A stretch of 20,225 nucleotides of DNA from an uncultured Ruminococcus sp. GTDB lineage: Bacteria > Bacillota > Clostridia > Oscillospirales > CAG-272. The stretch is from assembly GCA_902791785.1 (NCBI GenBank), contig CADAXH010000008.1:1-20225 (forward strand), read 5' to 3'. Shown here in pieces: positions 7,767-16,780 of the stretch (position 1 is the stretch's first letter; every line of letters begins with the position of its first letter). The notes beneath the pieces were generated by a model, which saw only the letters and a program-made list of their open reading frames with translations, was not told the origin of the DNA and did no database searches. Made by a program: the position numbers and the translations under genes.

Positions 7767-8864
7767 ATGACGTTTTTGGATTACATAACAGAAAACTACG
7801 GCATGCTGTTTGAAGTCATAGGACTCATAATCATGCTGTCAATCAGCGTGCACATTCCAAAAAAGATGAAAATATTCACCATTGCTGCCGTTTCACTGAT
7901 GTTCATCGAAACGATTGTTTTTCATCTCGAAAAGTGGACGCAGACATTTGAGACTCTGAGCATTGCAAGACCTCTGCTCACTGCTACTCTTTACTCTATT
8001 TATCCAATCATTCTGATATTGATGCTTGGTATTACTGCCGGAACCATGTCAAAGAAAGTCTTCTGGCTTCTTATGATACCGGAGATTCTCAGTATTCCGG
8101 CATATTACTCGTCGCAATGGACACGTATTGTATTCTACTTCAAGGAAGACAACCATTATTCGGGCGGTCTTATTCCCAGTCTGCCGTATTTCATCTTCAT
8201 TTTCTATGCAATTGTTTTCGTTTTTGTCAATTTCAAATATCTGAAAAACTACTACCAGATTAACAAGCTGATTATAGGATATATCGTCATCGGACCGTTT
8301 GCGGGAGTTGGAATGTATATTGCCAGCTCATCCGAGAAGGACTACATTCCGTTTTTCGGTTCAGCAATGCTGCTCTACTTCATTTTCATGTACATCCATA
8401 TGGCAAAGGTGGATCCTCTGACTTCCCTTCTCAGCCGTCAGAGTTACTACAAGGATCTGGAAAACAGCAGGAATATCAACTGTGTTGTTTCAATCGACAT
8501 GAACTACCTTAAGTACTTCAACGACAACATGGGACATGAAGCAGGCGACAAGGCACTGGCCACCGTCTCGAAGATAATGAGAGAAAACAGCGGACCGAAC
8601 GGAATTGTTTACAGAGTAGGAGGAGATGAATTCGTCATCCTGTATTCAGGTGTATCCGAAGAAGAAGTACAGCAGAGAATCCAGACGATGAGGGATGAAA
8701 TGGCAAAGACCGAATATGCCTGCGCTTTCGGTTATTCCATGAGACTGCCCGGAGAATCGATTCATGATACAATCAGGAAATCTGACGAACTCATGTACAT
8801 AAACAAAGCAAATATGAAAAAAGAATGTCCGGTGATCAACTACGTGGACCCGAGAGTCCAGTAG
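7767..8864 (+). CDS. Membrane-anchored diguanylate cyclase (second of the cluster)
   Basis: This 365-residue protein has six to seven hydrophobic segments in residues ~12-212 and a GGDEF domain from ~214. The domain opens with VDPLTSLLSR, has the metal site SIDMNY (Asp244) and keeps GGDEF at 285-289 in YRVGGDEF, so c-di-GMP synthesis is expected. As in the first cyclase of the cluster, the I-site position (GPNG instead of RxxD) is not conserved. The domain is slightly short, with a compact segment between the metal loop and GGDEF. The ribosome binding site AGAGGTG (~7755-7761) is well placed. It is the last gene before a terminator and lies directly behind the EAL gene, so opposing enzymes are made together and may respond to different membrane signals. 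Confidence 0.9.
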   Translation: MTFLDYITENYGMLFEVIGLIIMLSISVHIPKKMKIFTIAAVSLMFIETIVFHLEKWTQTFETLSIARPLLTATLYSIYPIILILMLGITAGTMSKKVFWLLMIPEILSIPAYYSSQWTRIVFYFKEDNHYSGGLIPSLPYFIFIFYAIVFVFVNFKYLKNYYQINKLIIGYIVIGPFAGVGMYIASSSEKDYIPFFGSAMLLYFIFMYIHMAKVDPLTSLLSRQSYYKDLENSRNINCVVSIDMNYLKYFNDNMGHEAGDKALATVSKIMRENSGPNGIVYRVGGDEFVILYSGVSEEEVQQRIQTMRDEMAKTEYACAFGYSMRLPGESIHDTIRKSDELMYINKANMKKECPVINYVDPRVQ

Positions 8865-8915
8865 TATTGTTACGGATTGAAAAAAGAAAAAGAACAGAGG
8901 GTCACCTCGTTGTTT

Positions 8916-8942
8916 GGGCATGATCATTGCCCTTCTTTTTTT
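8916..8942 (+). terminator. Intrinsic terminator after the c-di-GMP cluster
   Basis: GGGCA (8916-8920) pairs with TGCCC (8928-8932) around a seven-base loop, followed by TTCTTTTTTT. An A-rich run upstream (8880-8894) can also pair with the T-run, extending the stem. No clear promoter could be assigned in the 8865-8977 gap, so how the next operon is started is open. Confidence 0.8.
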
Positions 8943-8977
8943 CAATGCAACATACAACAAAGAAAGGATTGCGAATA

Positions 8978-10015
8978 ATGGTATCATTCGCTAGCGATTA
9001 CACTACAGGAGCCCATCCGGAAATACTCAAGCGTCTGGCAGAAACCAATTTTGAGAGTCTTCCGGGCTACGGGACTGACAGATACTGCGAGAGCGCAAAA
9101 AAGAAAATCTGTGACTACATAGGCATGAAAAATGCCGATGTGGAATTTCTCGTCGGAGGAACTCAGACAAATGCTGTCATCATTTCCACCGTCCTAAAAG
9201 ACTATGAGGCGGTAATATCCGCAAAGAGCGGACACATAAACCAGCACGAATCCGGAGCGGTTGAATATACAGGACACAAAGTCATCGAGATTGATCAGAG
9301 CATGGGAAAAATCGACATTCAGGCATTAAAAAGCTATTTGTCCGCTTTTTATTCGGACAGAAACAATGAGCACATGACTTTCCCGGGCATGGTATACATT
9401 TCGCATCCCACCGAATACGGAACTTTGTATTCAAAGAGCGAACTTGAGCAGATTTCTTCAGTTTGCCGCGAATACGGCATGACGCTTTTCCTTGACGGTG
9501 CAAGACTAGGCTATGGTCTTATGAGCAATAATACAGACGTAACCATAAAGGATATCGCTGAGCTGTGTGACGTGTTCTATATAGGCGGAACAAAAGTCGG
9601 AGCGCTGTGCGGTGAAGCCGTGGTTTTCACAAAGAACAACAAGCCCGCCCACTTCACAAACCTCATAAAGAAGCGCGGTGCACTCCTTGCAAAAGGACGC
9701 CTGCTGGGAATCCAGTTTGATACATTATTCACAGATGATCTGTATTTCAGGATAAGCAGACACGCAATTGAAATGGCAGAAAAACTCAAAAAAGTATTAG
9801 CCGGTCATGGCATCAGATTTTTCATTGATTCCCCGACAAACCAGCAGTTTGTCATTCTTGACGACAGAACAATGGAAAAACTCGGTGATAAACTCGTTTT
9901 CAGTTTCTGGGAGAAATATGACTCTGACAGCACTGTGGTCAGATTTGCAACCAGCTGGTCGACAACTGAAGAAGATCTCGCTTATCTGGAAAAATCGTTA
10001 AAAGAATGCGTGTGA
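8978..10015 (+). CDS. Threonine-aldolase-type PLP-dependent enzyme
   Basis: This 345-residue protein belongs to the beta-eliminating lyase / low-specificity threonine aldolase group of fold-type I PLP enzymes, which typically split L-threonine or L-allo-threonine into glycine and acetaldehyde. The PLP lysine is Lys206 in YIGGTKVGA. Asp173 and Arg176 in FLDGARLG bind the cofactor ring and the substrate, and the histidine pair in GHINQHE (86-91) fits the aldolase active site. The length is normal for the family. An upstream in-frame ATG at 8927 is rejected because it lies within the terminator. The ATG at 8978 follows AGAAAGGA (8961-8968). It is the first of seven closely spaced genes on this strand. 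The exact substrate, such as threonine or another beta-hydroxy amino acid, is not fixed by the sequence. Confidence 0.88.
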   Translation: MVSFASDYTTGAHPEILKRLAETNFESLPGYGTDRYCESAKKKICDYIGMKNADVEFLVGGTQTNAVIISTVLKDYEAVISAKSGHINQHESGAVEYTGHKVIEIDQSMGKIDIQALKSYLSAFYSDRNNEHMTFPGMVYISHPTEYGTLYSKSELEQISSVCREYGMTLFLDGARLGYGLMSNNTDVTIKDIAELCDVFYIGGTKVGALCGEAVVFTKNNKPAHFTNLIKKRGALLAKGRLLGIQFDTLFTDDLYFRISRHAIEMAEKLKKVLAGHGIRFFIDSPTNQQFVILDDRTMEKLGDKLVFSFWEKYDSDSTVVRFATSWSTTEEDLAYLEKSLKECV

Positions 10016-10033
10016 CGTATATTTGGAGCAATT

Positions 10034-10582
10034 ATGACACTGTATGTTAATGCCTGCGTAAGAACAGATTCAAGGACAAAAAGACTGGCAGAATGTTATC
10101 TTGAAAAATATCCTGACAACACAGAAGAATTGCAGCTTGAAAATGTTAGCTTCCCTGTTGTAAACCGGAAATTTCTCGACAAAAGGGACGAGCTTATTTC
10201 AAACCGGGAATTTGCCCACCCGATGTTTGAATTGGCAAATCAGTTTGCAAAAGCCGACAGAATCGTGATGGCTGCCCCGTACTATGATTTGTCATTCCCT
10301 TCAATGCTTAAACAGTACATTGAACAAATCAATGTTCTCGGGATCACATTCAGGTATTCAAAAGAAGGAAGACCTGTCGGGCTGTGCAACGCCGGAGAGC
10401 TCGTGTACATAACAACGGCAGGAGGCCCTCACGTAAATCATAGTTTCGGATACGGATATGTTGAGGCACTGGCCAAGGAATACTACGGAATAAGGGACGT
10501 AAAGCTTATATCTGCAGAAGGGCTCGATATATATGGAGCAGATCCGGAAAAAATTCTCAGAGAAAGAATTGCAACATTATGA
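10034..10582 (+). CDS. Flavodoxin-fold NAD(P)H oxidoreductase, AzoR-like
   Basis: This 182-residue protein resembles FMN-dependent NADH:quinone/azo reductases of the flavodoxin-like (Flavodoxin_2) family. The N-terminal VNACVR.DSRTKRLA loop is placed to bind FMN phosphate. APYYDLSFPSMLKQYIE corresponds to the AzoR segment PMYNFN..TQLKNYFD, followed by the GITFRYS strand and the ITTAGG loop that contacts the flavin. Such enzymes pass two electrons from NAD(P)H to quinones, azo compounds or similar acceptors in the cytoplasm. The protein is a little shorter than E. coli AzoR. Its start lies 18 bases after the aldolase stop, with TTGGAG as ribosome binding site, and its stop overlaps the start of the next gene by four bases, which implies translational coupling. 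The natural acceptor is unknown. Confidence 0.85.
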   Translation: MTLYVNACVRTDSRTKRLAECYLEKYPDNTEELQLENVSFPVVNRKFLDKRDELISNREFAHPMFELANQFAKADRIVMAAPYYDLSFPSMLKQYIEQINVLGITFRYSKEGRPVGLCNAGELVYITTAGGPHVNHSFGYGYVEALAKEYYGIRDVKLISAEGLDIYGADPEKILRERIATL

Positions 10583-11376
10583 TAAAGATTGAAACCGTCA
10601 TCAGAGGCAGTTTTGAAAACAGCTATTTCAGGTTCGGCCGCGGAGACAGGACCATGGTTATAATACCCGGTCTGAGCGTAAAGAGCGTCATGGAATCGGC
10701 TGACATAGTCGCAAAACAGTACAAGGTATTCGATGAAGACTTTACGACTTATGTCTTTGACAGGAGAAAAAATATATCTTCGCCTTATTCAATCAAAGAG
10801 CTGGCAGACGACGCCGCCAGGCTTATAGACATTCTTGGATTAAAGGACATATGTCTTTTCGGAACATCTCACGGAGGCATGATATCCCTCGAGCTCTGTC
10901 ACTCAAGAGCTGACCTTGTGAAAAAACTGGCCCTCGGATCAACTTCAATCAAGGTTTCGGAAGACAACGCACCCGCACTTGAAAAATGGATTGCAAAGGC
11001 AGAATCAGGGGACAAGGAAGGACTCATGACAGATATGGGAAGAGACATATATCCCGGGTATTTTTTCAGCCGGTACGAAGAAGCATTCAGGCAGCTGGGC
11101 AAAACAATAACCGAGGAAGAACTCAGGAGGTTCATAATCCAGGCGGAAACAATCAAAGGCTTTGATTTCACAGACCGCGTCAGAGACATCACATGTCCGG
11201 TTTTCGCCGTGGGATCTTCAGACGATAAAGTCCTGGGAAAAACAGCCATTACCGAAATAGAAAAAGCATTTTCGTCAAATCCCGGTTTTTCCTGCCACAT
11301 ATACGAAGGATTCGGCCACGCAGCTTATGACATGGCACCGGATTTTACTGAAAGGCTCTTTACATTTTTCAAATAA
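10579..11376 (+). CDS. Alpha/beta hydrolase
   Basis: This 265-residue protein has the alpha/beta hydrolase fold. The oxyanion-side segment VIIPGLS sits at ~27-33, the nucleophile elbow is GTSHGG with Ser97, the likely acid is Asp215 or Asp216 in VGSSDDKVLG, and the catalytic His is 247 in GFGHAAYD. The triad is complete, so it should cleave an ester, amide, thioester or similar bond; the substrate is not predictable. There is no signal peptide. The ATGA overlap with the AzoR-like gene ties the two together. The short lid (~120-195) is helical. Related proteins are often annotated simply as alpha/beta fold hydrolases. Confidence 0.87.
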   Translation: MIKIETVIRGSFENSYFRFGRGDRTMVIIPGLSVKSVMESADIVAKQYKVFDEDFTTYVFDRRKNISSPYSIKELADDAARLIDILGLKDICLFGTSHGGMISLELCHSRADLVKKLALGSTSIKVSEDNAPALEKWIAKAESGDKEGLMTDMGRDIYPGYFFSRYEEAFRQLGKTITEEELRRFIIQAETIKGFDFTDRVRDITCPVFAVGSSDDKVLGKTAITEIEKAFSSNPGFSCHIYEGFGHAAYDMAPDFTERLFTFFK

Positions 11377-11405
11377 CAATCACACCCTGTTTTGAGGTAC
11401 ACACA

Positions 11406-13949
11406 ATGGGCTCAAGAACCGTATACAAAAACAAATCTCTTCAGGAAATATCTTTTCCGCTTGGCGGCATCGGAACCGGATGCATAGGACTTGGCGGAAA
11501 CGGATCCCTTATAGACTGGGAAATATTCAACCGCCCGAACAAAGGCGGAGACAATGGTTTCAGCCACTTTGCCATAAAAGCTGTAAAGAATCACAAAACC
11601 CTGGATTCCAGGGTCATTTGTTCTGACATAACAAAAGACTATGCAGGAACAACAGGACACAGATACGGTGCAGGAATGAGAAGCACCAGCATGCAGGGAT
11701 TCCCGCATTTCAGAGACTGCGTCTTCCACGGAGAATTCCCTATTGCGAAAATAGACTTTTCAGACGATTCTTTTCCGGGAAAAGTGTCAATGACGGCCTG
11801 GAATCCGCTTATTCCCCTCGACGAGGACAATTCAAGCATACCGAGTGCGTTCATTGAATTTTCCGTAAAAAACACGACTGACTTTCCTCTCGATTATTAC
11901 ATTTGCGCTTCTCTAATGAATCCGTATGTTTCATCAGTCAACAGATTCGAAAAAGACGAAAACGGAAGCTTTGTGAATTTCTATGAAACCGAACATCCGA
12001 AAGACAGTACGGAGTATTTCGAAATGACCCTCGGAACGGATTCGGACGATGTTTCATGTCAGGAATACTGGTACAGGGGATCGTGGTTTGACGGCCTTGA
12101 AAGGTACTGGAGAAACTTCAACGAGTGCGAAAAACTACCTCCGCGCCACTATGACGAGCAAGGAAGGAAAGACTATGCGTCACTCTCCGTTCACGCGTTT
12201 GCACCGCCAAAAGAGACCGTAAAAGTAAGGTTTGTCATATCCTGGTACATGCCTAACAACTACAATTACTGGAAAAGATATACAGAAAAAGATTGCGACG
12301 GAAATGAAAAAGACGTAACATGGAAAAACTACTATGCTGTCCTGTTCGGAAGTTCCTCTGAAGCATGCAGATATTCCCTGTCAAACTGGGACAGTTTTTA
12401 CAGAAAAACTTCGGAATACAAAAATGCCGTTTTCTCTTCTTCCCTGCCTGAATCTGTCAAGGAAGCTGCAGGATCAAACGTGGCTGTTCTGAAAAGCCCC
12501 ACCGTAATGAGACTTGAGGACGGACAGTTCTACGGATGGGAAGGAGTATGGGAGAACAGCGGTTCATGCGAAGGCACCTGCACACACGTCTGGAACTATG
12601 CTTATGCCCTGTGCTTTCTTTTCCCCAAACTTGAACAAAGCATAAGAGAAACGGACTTTGAGTACAACCAGGACGACAACGGCGCCATGCTGTTCAGGAT
12701 GCAGCTCCCTCTCGGAAGAGACAATGGCTCTTTCCGCGCCTGCGTTGACGGACAGATGGGCGGTGTAATCAAGACATACAGAGAGTGGAAGCTCAGCGGA
12801 GACACAGACTGGCTGAAGAAAATCTGGCCGAAAGTAAAAAAGTCCCTCGAATATGCATGGAGCAGCAGCAATCCCGACTGCTGGGACAAAAACATGGACG
12901 GTGTACTTGAAGGAAGACAGCACCACACTCTTGACATGGAACTTTTCGGACCGTCATCATGGCTTGAAGGATTCTATCTTGCAGCATTGAAGTGCGGTGA
13001 AATAATGGCAAGGCACTTAGGCGAAAACGAATCAGCCGAGCTGTACAGTCAGCTCTTCAGCAGAGGAAAGAAATACTGCGACGAAAAACTGTTCAACGGA
13101 AAATGGTACTGCCAGAATATAGACCTGAGCGACAAATCTGTTCTAGGCCAGTATGAAGACGCCGTAAACAAATACTGGAACGAAGAATCAAAAGAAATAA
13201 AGTACCAGATAGGCGAAGGATGCGAGATTGACCAATGCCTTGCACAGTGGCATTCAAATATATGCGGAATAGGTGAGATTTACGACAAACAGAAACTTCA
13301 CACTGCCTTGAAAAGCATCTGCAGGAACAATTACCTGCCGGATATGCGAAATCACTACAATACATTCAGGCTGTTCGCCGTCAATGACGAAGCTGGTGTC
13401 ATTATATGCTCATACCCGAAAGGCTCAGTAAAGCCCGCAATTCCCATCCCGTACGCACAGGAGTCAATGCACGGCTTTGAATATGCCCTGGCAGGTCTGC
13501 TTGTGTCTGAAGGAATGACAGAAGAAGGCATCCGCATTGTTGAATCAATACGAGACCGCTACCGCGGGCACAACAGGAATCCTTTCAACGAGATCGAGTG
13601 CGGATCCAACTACGCCCGCAGCATGGCCTCATTTGCGCTGCTGCCAATATTCTCAGGTTTTTCATTTGACATGACGAAAAACAGACTTGGATTTGATCCC
13701 GTAATGAACGGTGACTTCAAATGTCCCTGGTTTGTTTCAAGCGCATGGGGAATATATGAAAAGAAAACAGGATGCACTTCCCTTACTGTAAAAGACGGAA
13801 AAATAAGGCTGTCATGCCTCTCTTTGCCGTACGTAAAATCAGTTAAAAACGTAAAATGCGGAAAAAAGACTGTTCCGTTCAGCTTCAGGGACGGAATACT
13901 TACAATTGACGCAGTCGTCACGGACAGACTCGTCATAATTCACAATTGA
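11406..13949 (+). CDS. GH116 family beta-glycosidase (cytoplasmic)
   Basis: This 847-residue protein matches glycoside hydrolase family 116, which includes human GBA2 and bacterial/archaeal beta-glucosidases and beta-xylosidases. The N-terminal beta domain opens with the hallmark FPLGGIGTGCIGLGGNGSL (17-35). The (alpha/alpha)6 catalytic domain covers ~345-770. By alignment from memory with GBA2, MDGVLEGRQHHTLD (497-510) carries the proposed acid/base Asp510, and CEGTCTHVWNYA (388-399) probably holds the nucleophile Glu389, though that match is less sure because the spacing differs. No signal peptide is present, so the substrate must be imported or made inside. The ribosome binding site is GAGGT, about eight bases before the ATG. 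An MFS transporter two genes downstream could supply the glycoside. The specific sugar cannot be read from sequence. Confidence 0.87.
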   Translation: MGSRTVYKNKSLQEISFPLGGIGTGCIGLGGNGSLIDWEIFNRPNKGGDNGFSHFAIKAVKNHKTLDSRVICSDITKDYAGTTGHRYGAGMRSTSMQGFPHFRDCVFHGEFPIAKIDFSDDSFPGKVSMTAWNPLIPLDEDNSSIPSAFIEFSVKNTTDFPLDYYICASLMNPYVSSVNRFEKDENGSFVNFYETEHPKDSTEYFEMTLGTDSDDVSCQEYWYRGSWFDGLERYWRNFNECEKLPPRHYDEQGRKDYASLSVHAFAPPKETVKVRFVISWYMPNNYNYWKRYTEKDCDGNEKDVTWKNYYAVLFGSSSEACRYSLSNWDSFYRKTSEYKNAVFSSSLPESVKEAAGSNVAVLKSPTVMRLEDGQFYGWEGVWENSGSCEGTCTHVWNYAYALCFLFPKLEQSIRETDFEYNQDDNGAMLFRMQLPLGRDNGSFRACVDGQMGGVIKTYREWKLSGDTDWLKKIWPKVKKSLEYAWSSSNPDCWDKNMDGVLEGRQHHTLDMELFGPSSWLEGFYLAALKCGEIMARHLGENESAELYSQLFSRGKKYCDEKLFNGKWYCQNIDLSDKSVLGQYEDAVNKYWNEESKEIKYQIGEGCEIDQCLAQWHSNICGIGEIYDKQKLHTALKSICRNNYLPDMRNHYNTFRLFAVNDEAGVIICSYPKGSVKPAIPIPYAQESMHGFEYALAGLLVSEGMTEEGIRIVESIRDRYRGHNRNPFNEIECGSNYARSMASFALLPIFSGFSFDMTKNRLGFDPVMNGDFKCPWFVSSAWGIYEKKTGCTSLTVKDGKIRLSCLSLPYVKSVKNVKCGKKTVPFSFRDGILTIDAVVTDRLVIIHN

Positions 13950-13960
13950 GGCATTTGAAC

Positions 13961-14662
13961 ATGAAGATAATACAGGACATTCTTTTTGAACACAGGGATG
14001 AACAATATGCATCTTTTCAGGCTAAACTCCTCCCTTCAGTTCCCCCGGAGAGTGTAATCGGAATAAGGCTGCCGGAAATAAAGGGCATCGCAAAGGAAAT
14101 AAAAGACAAACCATTCTGCCGGGAGTTTTTGTCGGAACTTCCTCACGAATATTATGACGAAAACCAGCTTCACGCATTTGTCATAAATATGATCAGGGAC
14201 TTTCAGCTTTGTCTGCAGGAAACAGAAAAGTTTCTTCCCTATGTAGACAACTGGGCAGTATGCGATTCGCTGTCCCCCGCAGTATTCAGGAAAAACCATG
14301 ACGAGCTGATACCTTTCATTAAAAAATGTATGGAATCGGACAAAGTGTTCACTGTACGTTTTGCAGTAAACATGCTCATGAAGAATTATCTTGATGATTA
14401 TTTCAGACCGGAATATATTGACTGGGTCGCATCGAAAGACTGTGACGAATACTACGTGAACATGGGAGTGGCATGGTATATGTCATTTGCCCTCGTCAAG
14501 CAGTGGGATGATGCCATCAGACTCATCGAATCCGGAAAGCTCTCGAAATTCACTCAGAACAAATCCATTCAGAAATCCATAGAGAGTTACAGACTGACAC
14601 AGCAGCAAAAGGACTATCTCAGAACTCTTAAGAAGCAGGATGCTCCGAAAACAAAAATATAA
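13961..14662 (+). CDS. AlkD-like DNA alkylation repair protein
   Basis: This 233-residue protein fits the DNA alkylation repair family of HEAT-like helical repeats (AlkC/AlkD type), glycosylases that remove N3- and N7-alkylated purines without flipping the base. Visible hallmarks are the N-terminal GIRLPEIKGIAKE, the YVDNWAVCDSLSP segment with the conserved Trp and Asp, and KDCDEYYVNMGVAWYMS in the C-terminal half. I chose ATG 13961 because TGAGG (13947-13951) sits nine bases upstream as a good Shine-Dalgarno site and overlaps the stop of the glycosidase gene. A TTG at 13946 in the same frame would add five residues but lacks such a site. The role in this operon is not obvious. It is probably a passenger in a co-transcribed run. 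Confidence 0.85.
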   Translation: MKIIQDILFEHRDEQYASFQAKLLPSVPPESVIGIRLPEIKGIAKEIKDKPFCREFLSELPHEYYDENQLHAFVINMIRDFQLCLQETEKFLPYVDNWAVCDSLSPAVFRKNHDELIPFIKKCMESDKVFTVRFAVNMLMKNYLDDYFRPEYIDWVASKDCDEYYVNMGVAWYMSFALVKQWDDAIRLIESGKLSKFTQNKSIQKSIESYRLTQQQKDYLRTLKKQDAPKTKI

Positions 14663-14682
14663 CAGGCGTTGGAAAAAGAAAA

Positions 14683-15891
14683 ATGTTTAAGGATATACGA
14701 ACGAATTACAAATTTACGAGGCTCACATGCTACGTGAGCTACTTCATACAGGCTATAGCAGTCAATTTTCTGCCGCTTCTTTTCGTGACGCTGAGAGAGG
14801 AATACAGCCTGTCCCTGGCCCAGATAACCTTCCTGATCACAATCAATTTTGCCATTCAGCTCTCAATTGACGCATTGTCTGTCTTTTTTGTGGATAAAAT
14901 AGGAATAAGGACGTCATACATACTGTCACATGTGTTCCCGTTCCTGGGTCTTGTCTTCCTTTCTTTCCTTCCTCAGTTAATCGGAAATGCATATGCAGGT
15001 CTGCTCATTGCAGTCATTTTCATGGCTGCAGGTTCCGGTCTTCATGAAGTGCTGGTCAGCATGATACTTGAAGGAAGCAACACCGACAACCATACAACAT
15101 CAATGAGCCTGCTCCATTCGTTCTACTGCTGGGGCTGTGTTGCAGTATTCGTCCTGTCAACAGTGTTTTTCAACTTATTCGGTATTCAGAACTGGAGAAT
15201 ACTTGCCCTAATCTGGGCGCTTATTCCTCTTCTTGACCTAGCTCCCGTAGCCCTTGTTCCGCTCAGGATTCCTGTTCCCGAAGGCGAACAGAGTGCTTCA
15301 CTTAAAGACCTTTTCAAAAACAAATTCTTCTGGATTTTCCTTATCTGCATGATATGCGCAGGTGCAAGTGAGCAGTCCGTAAGCCAGTGGACATCAACCC
15401 TTGCAGAAACTACACTTCATCTTCCGAAGAGCGTGAGCGACCTTGCGGGTCCCTTGACTTTTTCAGTAGCCATGGGTCTTACGAGGACGATGTACGGAAT
15501 AATAGGCAAAAAGTTCAGACTCGAAAAATTCATGATAATAAGCGCATTCACATGCGTATGCGCATATCTTCTCATATCCTTCTCACCACTCCCTGTTTTC
15601 TCTATAATAGGGTGCGCACTGTGCGGATTCTCAGTCGGAATAATGTGGCCGGGCACACTGAGCCTTGCCCCCGGATTTATCAAGAACGGAGGAACTGCCA
15701 TGTATGCTCTGTTTGCACTCGGAGGAGACATCGGGTGTCTGAGCGGCCCCACTATTGTCGGGCTTGCATCTTCAGCCAACGGAGACAGCATCGACACAGG
15801 TGTTCTGGCGGCAATACTGTTCCCCGTCCTGATACTTGTATTCTCGATTCTCCTAGCAGCTCAGATAAAAAAGAGAGGGCAGCATGTTTGA
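14683..15891 (+). CDS. MFS transporter (12 membrane segments)
   Basis: This 402-residue membrane protein has twelve hydrophobic segments and the halves-and-linker layout of the major facilitator superfamily. The central linker falls at ~205-215 (PEGEQSASLKDLFKNKFF). The segment ICAGASEQSVSQWTSTLAETTL (~227-248) resembles the seventh helix of sugar and glycoside MFS carriers such as the FucP-like group. This suggests a sugar or glycoside:proton symporter, but the substrate is inference. The gene starts 20 bases after the repair gene with a weak GGAAAAAG site, and its last eight bases overlap the next gene. The nearest metabolic partner is the cytoplasmic GH116 glycosidase. Confidence 0.86.
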   Translation: MFKDIRTNYKFTRLTCYVSYFIQAIAVNFLPLLFVTLREEYSLSLAQITFLITINFAIQLSIDALSVFFVDKIGIRTSYILSHVFPFLGLVFLSFLPQLIGNAYAGLLIAVIFMAAGSGLHEVLVSMILEGSNTDNHTTSMSLLHSFYCWGCVAVFVLSTVFFNLFGIQNWRILALIWALIPLLDLAPVALVPLRIPVPEGEQSASLKDLFKNKFFWIFLICMICAGASEQSVSQWTSTLAETTLHLPKSVSDLAGPLTFSVAMGLTRTMYGIIGKKFRLEKFMIISAFTCVCAYLLISFSPLPVFSIIGCALCGFSVGIMWPGTLSLAPGFIKNGGTAMYALFALGGDIGCLSGPTIVGLASSANGDSIDTGVLAAILFPVLILVFSILLAAQIKKRGQHV

Positions 15892-16777
15892 TACAAAATG
15901 TAACATTTGTCCCCGCAGATGTAATATATACAGATACAAAACCAAAGGCTACTGCAGAGAGTCCGAAACGGTCAGGGTTGCAAGGGCTGCCCTTCACATG
16001 TGGGAAGAGCCCTGCATATCCGGAACAAACGGTTCAGGAACTGTTTTCTTTTCTGGATGCAATCTCAGATGCGTATACTGTCAGAACAAAAAAATATCCG
16101 ACGGAAGCGTCGGAATGGAAGTATCTGTCGAAAGGCTGGCGGAAATTTTCTGCAGTCTCAAGGAACAGAATGCTCACAATATAAATATGGTCACGCCTAC
16201 CCACTTCACTCTTCAGATCATACGTGCCATAGACATGGCAAGAAAAAGAGGAATGGATCTTCCCGTTGTTTGGAACACGAGCGGATACGAATCGGTTGAC
16301 ACCGTAAAAATGCTTGATGGATACGCAGATATATTCCTGACCGACTTCAAATACATGAATCCTGAAACATCCAAAAAGTATTCTTCCTGTCCGGATTACC
16401 CAATAGCAGCAAAAGCCGCACTCAGGCAGATGGTTGAACAGACTGGCGGAAACGAGCTTAATCAGGACGGGATAATGAAAAAAGGCGTCATAGTCAGACA
16501 CCTTCTGCTTCCGGGTTTTGAAAAAGAATCCGAAAGTGTATTGAGTTACCTTCATGATGAATACAAAGACAGGATAAAGATCAGCATCATGAGTCAGTTC
16601 ACCCCAACGGACAATCTTCAGAATTATCCGGAAATAAACAGGAAAGTAACAAAATATGAATACGAAAAACTCGTGAACTATGCCCAGTCAATAGGCATAG
16701 AGAATGCATACATACAGGAAGGCGGCGCAGCAAAGGAGAGTTTCATTCCCGACTTTGACTACACCGGCCTTATATAG
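15884..16777 (+). CDS. PflX-like radical SAM protein
   Basis: This 297-residue protein is a radical SAM enzyme of the PflX type (uncharacterised relatives of pyruvate formate-lyase activase). The [4Fe-4S] cluster motif CxxxCxxC is Cys59, Cys63 and Cys66 in FSGCNLRCVYCQN. An N-terminal cysteine set, CNICPRRC with a further Cys24 (6, 9, 13, 24), is typical of this subgroup and may bind a second cluster or metal. The later half has the expected beta strands: LPVVWNTSGYE, DIFLTDFKYM and GVIVRHLLLPG. Its reaction is not known; no glycyl radical enzyme is encoded nearby. The start overlaps the MFS gene by eight bases, and a GAGAGGG site lies inside the transporter gene, so translation is likely coupled. 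It ends three bases before the opposing ispA stop. Confidence 0.86.
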   Translation: MFDTKCNICPRRCNIYRYKTKGYCRESETVRVARAALHMWEEPCISGTNGSGTVFFSGCNLRCVYCQNKKISDGSVGMEVSVERLAEIFCSLKEQNAHNINMVTPTHFTLQIIRAIDMARKRGMDLPVVWNTSGYESVDTVKMLDGYADIFLTDFKYMNPETSKKYSSCPDYPIAAKAALRQMVEQTGGNELNQDGIMKKGVIVRHLLLPGFEKESESVLSYLHDEYKDRIKISIMSQFTPTDNLQNYPEINRKVTKYEYEKLVNYAQSIGIENAYIQEGGAAKESFIPDFDYTGLI

Positions 16778-16780
16778 TAT

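Noticed and set aside
8927..8977. Upstream ATG extending the threonine-aldolase-type gene
   Set aside because: It lies inside the terminator hairpin of the previous operon. The ATG at 8978 has a good Shine-Dalgarno site and matches the usual N-terminus of the family.
12564..12937. Minus-strand frames of over 100 codons opposite the GH116 gene
   Set aside because: The GH116 reading covers this stretch with conserved motifs, and the opposite frames show no domain, start signal or sensible composition.
15387..16184. A 265-codon plus-strand frame across the end of the MFS gene and the start of the radical SAM gene
   Set aside because: It is rich in Arg, Ser, His and Cys with no recognisable motif, and it overlaps two well supported genes in another frame. 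It is a shadow frame.
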